NCBI GenBank assembly: GCA_900321525.1
Contig: ONWL01000061.1
Span: 1-7,631 of the forward strand
Reading direction: 5' to 3'
Length of the DNA: 7,631 nt
Origin: an uncultured Eubacteriales bacterium
Lineage (GTDB): Bacteria > Bacillota > Clostridia > Lachnospirales > Lachnospiraceae
The notes under the pieces are model-generated. The model saw nothing but the letters and a program-made list of their open reading frames with translations, was not told where the DNA came from and made no database searches. The translations under genes were made by a program, and so were the position numbers. Shown here piece by piece: positions 1 to 4,999 of the stretch; position 1 is the first letter of the stretch, and the number at the start of each line of letters is the position of its first letter.

Positions 1-27
1 TTCAAACTGCTCATATTCCCTACCCAT
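1..27 (-). CDS. Start of a gene following the ECF sigma factor (partial, possibly anti-sigma factor)
   Basis: An ATG at 27 (minus strand) overlaps the end of the sigma gene in another frame and stays open to the window edge, reading MGREYEQFE. The 8-nt start/stop overlap is typical of translationally coupled pairs, and the gene after an ECF sigma factor is very often its membrane anti-sigma factor. Only nine codons are visible, so the product is inferred from position alone. A competing ATG at 14 in another frame (MSSL) cannot be excluded. Confidence 0.4.
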
Positions 28-529
28 CCTTTCTGATTTTTTGCATTTCGCAAATCATTTTTTTCGCACGATGGTACGTGACCCTTGCCCAACTCTCACT
101 CTTTTGAAACAATCCAGCGATTTCTCCAAAGGATAATTCTCCAAATACCCGCAAAGAAAACACCTCTTTGTATGGTTCCTGCAAGGTATGCAATGCCCGG
201 TGAATTTCCATTGCAGCATCTTTATCTGCGATCTGCTGCTCCAGAGAAATTCTCTCATCGCCACAGATCTCCTCCACATATTCCGGCAAAATCTCTTTCT
301 TCCTCTTCTTGCACTGATTCAGCCAGATATGTTTTGCAATGGCACAAAGCCACGTATATAAACTACTCTTTCCTGCAAACTGATCTAACCTCTTCATTGC
401 ATGCAGAAACGCTTCCTGGGTAATGTCCTGAGCATCTGCCGCATTCCCACAAAGCATCCAGACATAATGATACACTGCCTCATATTCTGCACACAGCACT
501 TCTTCGGAAATATCAGTCTTTTCATACAC
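20..529 (-). CDS. ECF-type RNA polymerase sigma factor (sigma-70 family)
   Basis: This is a two-domain ECF sigma factor of about 169 residues when started at GTG 529. Region 2 carries the core-binding and -10 recognition segment (DAQDITQEAF, then a Trp-containing stretch and a basic KKRKK run). Region 4 is a C-terminal helix-turn-helix (LQEPYKEVFSLRVFGELSFGEIA, then a basic recognition helix). It would direct core polymerase to a small regulon in response to an envelope or stress signal. The reading frame is open back to a TTG at 625, but GTG 529 is preferred. It has the Shine-Dalgarno AAAGGTGG 8 nt upstream, gives the usual ECF length, and lies downstream of an ECF-like promoter (584-611) that would be inside the longer version. 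GTG at 541 or 538 are alternatives. The stop overlaps the next gene's ATG. The family is certain; the start is inferred. Confidence 0.93.
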   Translation of the reverse strand: MYEKTDISEEVLCAEYEAVYHYVWMLCGNAADAQDITQEAFLHAMKRLDQFAGKSSLYTWLCAIAKHIWLNQCKKRKKEILPEYVEEICGDERISLEQQIADKDAAMEIHRALHTLQEPYKEVFSLRVFGELSFGEIAGLFQKSESWARVTYHRAKKMICEMQKIRKDG

Positions 530-537
530 TTGATTCA

Positions 538-543
538 CCACCT
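538..543 (-). promoter_or_regulatory. Shine-Dalgarno deciding the sigma factor start
   Basis: The minus strand reads AGGTGG here, 8 nt before GTG 529. No comparable site precedes the far-upstream TTG at 625, so this favours the shorter sigma protein. Confidence 0.6.
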
Positions 544-583
544 TTCCCTGCGGACATTGGTATCCTTTTATTTCATCACTGAT

Positions 584-611
584 TAGACAACCAAAATGCA
601 AAAATGTTACA
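584..611 (-). promoter_or_regulatory. ECF-type promoter upstream of the sigma gene
   Basis: On the minus strand TGTAAC (611-606) is followed after exactly 16 nt by TGTCTA (589-584). This matches the general ECF promoter form, an AAC-type -35 with a CGTC-type -10 at 16-17 nt, with T instead of C at the first -10 base. A start near 577 would give a leader of about 48 nt before GTG 529. Autoregulation by the encoded sigma factor is the natural inference, since ECF genes commonly transcribe themselves. Confidence 0.55.
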
Positions 612-618
612 AAGTTTT

Positions 619-647
619 TTGACAAATTTTATTTCATCTGCTATACT
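619..647 (+). promoter_or_regulatory. Near-consensus sigma-A promoter with extended -10
   Basis: A perfect -35 TTGACA (619-624) is followed after 17 nt by -10 TATACT (642-647), and TG at 639-640 supplies an extended -10. Transcription should start near 654. The first thing downstream is a short region ending in an intrinsic terminator, so the promoter makes a small RNA and/or the leader of the Abi gene. Its -35 lies only 7 nt from the -35 of the divergent ECF-type promoter. Confidence 0.8.
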
Positions 648-653
648 GTGTAC

Positions 654-716
654 AGAAGTGTTACAGATACTCGTGAGGACTGTGACCAGGAGGGTTTCTG
701 CGGAAACCCTTTTTTG
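654..716 (+). ncRNA. Short terminated transcript (candidate small RNA, about 60 nt)
   Basis: The strong promoter at 619-647 and the intrinsic terminator at 691-716 define a transcript of about 60 nt with no convincing reading frame. Its first part folds as a hairpin: GTTACAG (660-666) pairs with CTGTGAC (680-686), 7 bp with one G-U, around a 13-nt loop. The terminator hairpin follows after 4 nt. I do not recognise it as a known RNA family. It could be a free small RNA, an RNA antitoxin for the downstream HEPN protein, or an attenuated leader of the Abi gene. Confidence 0.55.
691..716 (+). terminator. Intrinsic terminator upstream of the Abi gene
   Basis: AGGGTTTC (691-698) pairs perfectly with GAAACCCT (703-710) around a TGCG loop, followed directly by a run of T to 715. 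This is a textbook rho-independent terminator. Its place between a strong promoter and the Abi_2 gene resembles the partial terminator between RNA antitoxin and toxin in type III toxin-antitoxin loci. Confidence 0.85.
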
Positions 717-724
717 TATATAAT
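696..724 (+). promoter_or_regulatory. Possible second promoter with perfect -10
   Basis: A perfect TATAAT at 719-724 follows the terminator. The best -35 at 17 nt spacing is TTCTGC (696-701), which is weak. A start 7 nt after the -10 would fall at A731, exactly the first base of the structured RNA's outer stem. That coincidence is the main support. Confidence 0.35.
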
Positions 725-730
725 GTAACT

Positions 731-834
731 ATTCAGGAGCCACTATTCCGCGAAGGTTTCGCCAAGCAAAATCCTGAGTTATGCAGGCAAAAACACAAAC
801 GACAAAGTCGATTTGGAATGGATTTTTGCCCGTA
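731..834 (+). ncRNA. Structured, pseudoknotted RNA directly upstream of the Abi_2 gene
   Basis: Two domains can be drawn by hand. Stem P1 pairs ATTCAGGA (731-738) with TCCTGAGT (772-779), 8 bp with one G-U, and encloses the hairpin GCGAA (750-754)/TTCGC (758-762). Stem P2 pairs GGCAAAAA (786-793) with TTTTTGCC (823-830), a perfect 8 bp, can be extended past one mismatch by 782-784/832-834, and encloses CGAC (800-803)/GTCG (807-810). CTATTCC (743-749) in the P1 loop can pair with GGAATGG (815-821) in the P2 loop, 7 bp with one G-U, making a pseudoknot between the domains. Structured RNAs upstream of AbiF-type genes have been described (from memory); membership in that family is untested. It may be a separate RNA or part of the Abi mRNA leader. 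Confidence 0.55.
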
Positions 835-835
835 A

Positions 836-866
836 TTGTGAGAGTACTGAACAGTTACTATATAAT
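836..866 (+). promoter_or_regulatory. Possible promoter just upstream of the Abi gene
   Basis: TTGTGA (836-841) is followed after 17 nt by TATATA (859-864), overlapping a perfect TATAAT (861-866, 19-nt spacing). An imperfect inverted repeat, AGTACT/AGTTACT, lies in the spacer at about 843-859 and could be an operator. Initiation near 871 would leave a leader of about 15 nt before ATG 886. Confidence 0.4.
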
Positions 867-885
867 TAAGAAAGTGAGACAACGC

Positions 886-1815
886 ATGGCAAAGCGGTTT
901 TTGAATTATGAAGAACAGTTAGAATATCTGGAGGAACAGAAGGGACTTTTGATCCCCAACCGGAAGGCCGCACTGCGCACATTAGAGCGAACTAGCTATT
1001 TCTTCGTCTTTGGTGGTTACAAGCACCCTTTCCGCAATCCCTCTACCGGCCGGTACTATGATGGGGTGACGTTTGACGAGATCATCGGGTTATATGATTT
1101 CGATACCAAACTGCGCATGTTATTCTTAGATTACATCCTGCAAATCGAACGACATTTGAAGGCACGCTATTCTCATTGTTTCTGTGAAAAATACGGCAAT
1201 GAACAAGCTGCTTATTTACAGACGGAACATTATAATTACAATGAGCAAAACCGCCGCATGGTGGATAGTCTGATCCGGGGTTTCCGCAATGATGTGGAAA
1301 AACCTTCCGAATATGGTTATATCCGTCATTCTCAGGAAAAATATCACAACGTGCCTCTGTGGGTATTGATTCACTCCTTTTCCATGGGTACTCTTGCAAA
1401 ATTATATCAGGTCACACAGTTTTCCATACAAAGCAAAATCAGCCGCAAGTTTGACTTTGTCAACGAGCGGCAGTTAGGACAGTTTTTAAATACATTGAAT
1501 CGATTCCGCAATGTCTGCGCCCACAACGAGCAGCTTTATGCCCATCAGTGTGACTTAGACATCCCGGATATGCCTGTCCACAACAAACTTTCCATCCCCA
1601 AAAAGGGCAACCAATATGTACAAGGCAAGCATGATCTGTTTTCCCTTTTGATAATCTGTTTTTATTTATTGCCCCACTCTGATTTCAGGATACTGGCAGA
1701 GGATCTGGAACGACTCATCACAGACAGTCTGCCTGATTTTCCACACCTTTCCCAGAAAAGACTTCTAGAAGAAATGGGTTTTCCGGGAAACTGGTATGAA
1801 TTTTTCACAGAATGA
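886..1815 (+). CDS. Abi_2 family HEPN protein (AbiD/AbiF-type abortive infection or toxin)
   Basis: From ATG 886 this is a 309-residue Abi_2 family protein, related to lactococcal AbiD/AbiF. Family landmarks run in order: an N-terminal helix, YFFVFGGYKHPF (38-49), TFDEIIGLYDFDTKLR (62-77), the ILQIERHLKARYSH helix (84-97), PLWVLIHSFSMGTLAKLY (157-174), and FRNVCAHNEQLY (207-218). The last contains the HEPN motif R208-N209-x3-H213, the expected metal-independent RNase site. HEPN toxins of this kind cleave RNA and cause dormancy or phage abortive infection; activity here is inferred. The frame is open back to ATG 781, but 781-885 lies in a foldable RNA and lacks family similarity, so ATG 886 is preferred, with only a weak Shine-Dalgarno (AGTGAG). 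No protein antitoxin gene is adjacent. It is the only plus-strand gene here. Confidence 0.92.
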   Translation: MAKRFLNYEEQLEYLEEQKGLLIPNRKAALRTLERTSYFFVFGGYKHPFRNPSTGRYYDGVTFDEIIGLYDFDTKLRMLFLDYILQIERHLKARYSHCFCEKYGNEQAAYLQTEHYNYNEQNRRMVDSLIRGFRNDVEKPSEYGYIRHSQEKYHNVPLWVLIHSFSMGTLAKLYQVTQFSIQSKISRKFDFVNERQLGQFLNTLNRFRNVCAHNEQLYAHQCDLDIPDMPVHNKLSIPKKGNQYVQGKHDLFSLLIICFYLLPHSDFRILAEDLERLITDSLPDFPHLSQKRLLEEMGFPGNWYEFFTE

Positions 1816-1866
1816 TCAGTGTATGTCTGTATGCAACACACTTTGGGATCTGCCTGATGATATGTG

Positions 1867-2259
1867 CTACTGAAACAGCACCGGCAGTTCCCGATACTCT
1901 GTCATAACCACCACATAAGGATAGCTTTTCAGTGCCACTGCTTTTTCAGTAGGTCCGATGAGGTTGGTGTCAATGACAATATTTTCCTTGGTCAGATACA
2001 ATTCCGGTACTTCTATGGAATACCCACCTGTGCTTTGCACTCCATACCCTGCCACGATGTACAAACATTCATTGTCTGTGTAAGTCAGGGTAAAGGGTGC
2101 TTCTTTCTTTTCTTCGATGATTTTTTGCAATTCTTCCGGTACATCTGCCTGCTCCACAATGGTATACTCTAAGTCTTCTACCTTCTTGTCTGCGCCTGCT
2201 GCACATCCATACAGAAAAAAACAAGTCACAAACATTGCTACAAAGAAATATTGTTTCAT
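1867..2259 (-). CDS. PrcB-like small lipoprotein
   Basis: A 130-residue predicted lipoprotein. From ATG 2259 it has a short N-terminus, a hydrophobic stretch, and a lipobox L16-Y-G-C19, so it should be lipid-anchored on the outer face of the membrane. The mature part has an acidic, Glu/Lys-rich helix (about 40-55), then a beta-rich segment with TGGYSIEV (77-84) and SYPYVVV (112-118). These fit the C-terminal domain of PrcB-type protease-complex subunits (PF14343-like). A GGGGG run 8 nt upstream acts as the Shine-Dalgarno. The frame extends to TTG 2295, but that would put 12 residues before the signal peptide. It follows traX on the same strand after 185 nt. No protease gene is visible nearby, so its partner is unknown. 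Confidence 0.75.
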   Translation of the reverse strand: MKQYFFVAMFVTCFFLYGCAAGADKKVEDLEYTIVEQADVPEELQKIIEEKKEAPFTLTYTDNECLYIVAGYGVQSTGGYSIEVPELYLTKENIVIDTNLIGPTEKAVALKSYPYVVVMTEYRELPVLFQ

Positions 2260-2407
2260 ACAAAAAGCCCCCATGCAACAAAAGCAATCCTGCAATCATT
2301 GTATGGGAGAATCTTTATTTTTATTCCATTCCTACCTATGAATCTCTTTTTTCAGCTCTTCTCTTACTTCAATCTCTCTCAACTGACTAAAGTGATTTTC
2401 TGTGATA

Positions 2408-2434
2408 AATTTTGCGCCAACCTGGTGCAAAATT
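2408..2434. repeat. Near-perfect palindrome downstream of the TraX gene
   Basis: AATTTTGCgCCA (2408-2419) and TGGtGCAAAATT (2423-2434) form a 12-bp inverted repeat with one G-U/A-C position and a 3-nt centre. It starts 11 nt after the traX stop. It lacks a T-run on either strand, so it is not a standard intrinsic terminator. A protein-binding operator for the downstream lipoprotein gene or an mRNA 3'-end stabiliser are options. The rest of the 2260-2444 gap holds no convincing gene, only a doubtful 32-codon frame (TTG start) across this palindrome. Confidence 0.5.
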
Positions 2435-2444
2435 CCTTTCGCTC

Positions 2445-3242
2445 TTACAATACCCGAATCACTCCTAATATAACCAGATGCAGCGGATAAAACCAGTAAA
2501 AGCCCCACTGTAACCATTTAGGACAATAGCCTCTTTGCCCATTATAAAAGAGGATTGGCACAACAGCAAGGGACGCAAACCATTCCGAATACCCATACAG
2601 AAATACAATCACTACGATAATTCCCGCCTGAAACAATTGCCTTCGGTGTGTGCGCACCCAGTTTGGCTGACTGTCCTCTCTCTTTTCCAGTTTTCCATCT
2701 ATTTTTCTGGCAACATACAACAACCAGACGAGCAATACGCCACCACAGCCATAATCTGTTTTTCCAAACTCTCCTGCTCCGATCACAAGCAGGATGACCA
2801 ATGCAAGCAAAATCTGCACACACATTGTCCGTTTTCGAGACCCACTGCACCAGTTCAAAATCCTCTGCTCAAGAGGATGGAGTTGCACCTGTGACAATCC
2901 GTTCATTTTGCCAGCCAACCGATCACCCAGCAGGTTCATTCGAATGGCACACAATCCAAGCAAAAGCGTCCAGAATACATTCTGATACCCCGGATACCAG
3001 ACGCCACCAAAAAAGGCAAGATCAAAAGGAATTTCTGACACCAATGCCAGCAACAGCAGACGACCAGCATATGCCAGCCAATTTTTGGTATACACTGCAC
3101 CTTCTGAAAGCACAAAACAATAAATCGGAAATGCCAGCCTGCCAATGATGCGCATCCAAATCAAATGGGGAAATAACACAGCCCCCATATGATCGATGAG
3201 CATACACACCACAGCCAATGCTTTTAATCTTGTGGTATTCAT
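2445..3242 (-). CDS. TraX family integral membrane protein
   Basis: A 265-residue polytopic membrane protein of the TraX family (PF05857). The name comes from the F-plasmid pilin N-acetyltransferase, but most chromosomal members have no proven substrate. Family landmarks are LKALAVVCMLIDHMGAVLFP (6-25), a GRLAFPIYCFVLSEG segment, SEIPFDLAFFG, and QNVFWTLLLGL, followed by several more hydrophobic segments and a basic loop. The conserved Asp-His of the first helix (D17-H18) is present. ATG 3242 lies only 5 nt after the ABC-F stop. There is no good Shine-Dalgarno next to it (the nearest GGAGG is over 20 nt away), which suggests translational coupling to the ABC-F gene. Nothing here points to a conjugative element, so TraX should not be read as a transfer gene. 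Confidence 0.88.
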   Translation of the reverse strand: MNTTRLKALAVVCMLIDHMGAVLFPHLIWMRIIGRLAFPIYCFVLSEGAVYTKNWLAYAGRLLLLALVSEIPFDLAFFGGVWYPGYQNVFWTLLLGLCAIRMNLLGDRLAGKMNGLSQVQLHPLEQRILNWCSGSRKRTMCVQILLALVILLVIGAGEFGKTDYGCGGVLLVWLLYVARKIDGKLEKREDSQPNWVRTHRRQLFQAGIIVVIVFLYGYSEWFASLAVVPILFYNGQRGYCPKWLQWGFYWFYPLHLVILGVIRVL

Positions 3243-3247
3243 TCTGT

Positions 3248-4885
3248 TTAATCGTCTTCACTTTCCTCCGCGCTGGCGGTATAAATCTGACGCTTCATTG
3301 CCATCTCATCACTGGCCAGATATTCGTCATAAGTAGTTATCTTATCAATGTATCCGCCTGGCAGCAACTCAATGATACGGTTTGCCGTGGTTTCTACGAT
3401 CTGATGGTCGCGTGAGGAGAATAAGATCACACCCGGGAACTTGATCATACCGTTATTCAGTGCTGTGATAGATTCCATATCCAGATGGTTGGTAGGCTCA
3501 TCAAATACCAGTACATTGGCACCGCTGACCATCATCTTGGACAGCTGGCAGCGTACCTTCTCTCCTCCGGACAGGACACGAACCTTCTTGGCACCGTCAT
3601 CCCCGGCAAAGAGCATCCGTCCTAAGAAACCACGCACATAGGTGATATCCTTCACAGGAGAGTACTGCTGCAACCAGTCATAGATGACCAGATCGCTATC
3701 AAACTCTGCTGTGTTGTCCTTTGGAAAATAGGTCTGGCTGGTGGTAATGCCCCACTTGTACGTACCCTCATCCGGCTCCATCTCACCCATCAAAATCTGG
3801 AACAGCGTGGTCTTAGCCAGCTCATAGGAGCCCACAAATGCCACTTTATCATTTCTGCCTAAGGTGAAGCTCACATTGTCCAATACCTTTACCCCGTCAA
3901 TGGTCTTGCTCAGTCCGCTGACGGTCAGGACTTCATTTCCAATCTCACGTTCTGGACGGAAATCAATATATGGATATTTTCTGGAGGAAGGACGAATCTC
4001 ATCTAACTCAATCTTCTCCAATGCACGCTTTCTGGCAGTTGCCTGCTTACTCTTAGACGCATTGGCAGAGAATCTCTGGATGAACTCCTGTAACTCCTTG
4101 ATCTTCTCCTCTTTCTTTCTGTTCTGCTCCTTCATCTGACGAATCATCAGCTGGGATGACTCATACCAGAAATCATAGTTACCAGAATACAGCTGAATCT
4201 TACCATAATCAATATCTGCAATGTGAGTGCAGACTTTGTTCAGGAAGTAACGGTCATGGGATACCACGATGACTGTATTTTCAAAGTTGATCAAGAACTC
4301 TTCTAACCAACTGATGGCTGCCAGGTCCAAATGGTTGGTTGGCTCGTCCATCAGCAGAATGTCCGGATTGCCAAACAAAGCTCTTGCCAGCAATACCTTC
4401 ACCTTCTCACTACCGGTCAGATCGCCCATCCGCTTGCTGTGCAGCTCTGTCTCAATGCCCAGACCGTTTAACAGACTGGCCGCATCCGACTCTGCCTCCC
4501 ATCCGTTCATGGTGGCGAACTCTGCCTCTAACTCGCTGGCACGGATTCCATCTTCATCGGTAAAGTCTTCCTTCATATAGATGGCGTCCTTTTCTCTCAT
4601 AATCTCAAACAGTCTGGCATTGCCCATCATAACAGTATCCAGAACAGTTTCCTCATCATATTTAAAGTGATCCTGCTCCAGCACAGACAAACGCTGTCCC
4701 GGTGTGATCACGATAGAACCGTTGGTTGGTTCCAACTTTCCGGAAAGAATCTTCAGGAAAGTAGACTTACCGGCACCGTTGGCACCAATCAGACCATAAC
4801 AGTTGCCTTCTGTGAATTTGATGTTTACATCTTCAAACAGCGCCTTTTTACCAAGACGCAGTGTAATTCCATTTGCACTAATCAT
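3248..4885 (-). CDS. ABC-F family ATPase, YbiT/YkpA-like
   Basis: A 545-residue soluble protein with two ABC domains and no membrane segment; ABC-F proteins act on ribosomes through the tRNA exit site. NBD1 has Walker A GANGAGKST (34-42), signature LTGSE (156-160), Walker B ILLMDEPTNHLD (176-187) and H-loop SHDR (209-212). A charged linker of about 245-300 (the P-site tRNA-interacting region) follows. NBD2 has Walker A GSYELAKTT (352-360), signature LSGGE (438-442), Walker B VLVFDEPTNHLD (458-469) and SSRDH (490-494) at the H-loop. Linker and C-terminus resemble YbiT/YkpA rather than antibiotic-resistance ABC-F proteins. ATG 4885 is chosen because AAGGAG lies 7 nt upstream; an in-frame ATG at 4903 would put that site inside the gene. 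It is followed 5 nt later by traX. Confidence 0.95.
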   Translation of the reverse strand: MISANGITLRLGKKALFEDVNIKFTEGNCYGLIGANGAGKSTFLKILSGKLEPTNGSIVITPGQRLSVLEQDHFKYDEETVLDTVMMGNARLFEIMREKDAIYMKEDFTDEDGIRASELEAEFATMNGWEAESDAASLLNGLGIETELHSKRMGDLTGSEKVKVLLARALFGNPDILLMDEPTNHLDLAAISWLEEFLINFENTVIVVSHDRYFLNKVCTHIADIDYGKIQLYSGNYDFWYESSQLMIRQMKEQNRKKEEKIKELQEFIQRFSANASKSKQATARKRALEKIELDEIRPSSRKYPYIDFRPEREIGNEVLTVSGLSKTIDGVKVLDNVSFTLGRNDKVAFVGSYELAKTTLFQILMGEMEPDEGTYKWGITTSQTYFPKDNTAEFDSDLVIYDWLQQYSPVKDITYVRGFLGRMLFAGDDGAKKVRVLSGGEKVRCQLSKMMVSGANVLVFDEPTNHLDMESITALNNGMIKFPGVILFSSRDHQIVETTANRIIELLPGGYIDKITTYDEYLASDEMAMKRQIYTASAEESEDD

Positions 4886-4892
4886 TTCTGCT

Positions 4893-4898
4893 CTCCTT
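4893..4898 (-). promoter_or_regulatory. Shine-Dalgarno deciding the ABC-F start
   Basis: The minus strand reads AAGGAG, 7 nt before ATG 4885. It lies inside the longer frame starting at 4903, so it favours the shorter protein. Confidence 0.75.
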
Positions 4899-4910
4899 AT
4901 CATACCATAA

Positions 4911-4959
4911 CATACAATAAAACTGCCGGATCAACATGACCCAACAGTTCTATTGTACA
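4911..4959 (-). promoter_or_regulatory. Very long RNA hairpin in the ABC-F leader (terminator or attenuator)
   Basis: Read on the minus strand, 4937-4959 pairs with 4911-4933 across a 3-nt loop, an uninterrupted stem of up to 23 bp. Six of the pairs are G-U, which become A-C mismatches on the plus strand, so the structure fits RNA made leftwards. Its lower part is U-rich on the 3' side. It lies 41 nt after the stop of the YhaN-like gene and 26 nt before the ABC-F start. It may terminate the upstream operon, attenuate the ABC-F gene, or protect its 5' end. A clean terminal U-run is lacking. Confidence 0.6.
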
Positions 4960-4979
4960 GAAATTTCCTTATTTTGCAA
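4952..4979 (-). promoter_or_regulatory. Probable sigma-A promoter of the ABC-F/traX unit
   Basis: On the minus strand TTGCAA (4979-4974) is followed after 16 nt by TACAAT (4957-4952). The predicted start, near 4945, is inside the 5' arm of the long hairpin, so the transcript would begin with a shortened version of that hairpin. It would give a leader of about 60 nt before ATG 4885. Confidence 0.5.
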
Positions 4980-4999
4980 GTCCTAAAATATTCTTTGTC

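Noticed and set aside
781..885. N-terminal extension of the Abi protein from ATG 781
   Set aside because: No Shine-Dalgarno, residues unlike Abi_2 proteins, and the stretch forms stem P2 of the structured RNA; ATG 886 gives the normal family N-terminus.
600..886. CRISPR array or tandem-repeat RNA antitoxin upstream of the HEPN gene
   Set aside because: No regularly spaced direct repeats are present; only short scattered similarities such as TGTTACA at 605 and 659 and CAGGAG at 687 and 734.
1818..1842. AGTGT/ACACT inverted repeat between the Abi and lipoprotein genes as a terminator
   Set aside because: Only a 5-bp stem with a long loop and no real T-run; no convincing terminator was found in this 51-nt convergent gap.
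2332..2517. 61-codon minus-strand frame overlapping the end of the TraX gene
   Set aside because: Its first half is inside traX in another frame, and the remaining 32 codons lack a well-placed Shine-Dalgarno and run through a palindrome; not enough to call a gene.
2445..3242. TraX gene as evidence for a conjugative element
   Set aside because: No relaxase, type IV secretion gene, integrase or attachment site is present; chromosomal TraX family genes are common in Firmicutes.
3864..4580. Plus-strand frames within the ABC-F gene
   Set aside because: These are shadows of a continuous, motif-complete ABC-F coding region on the minus strand.
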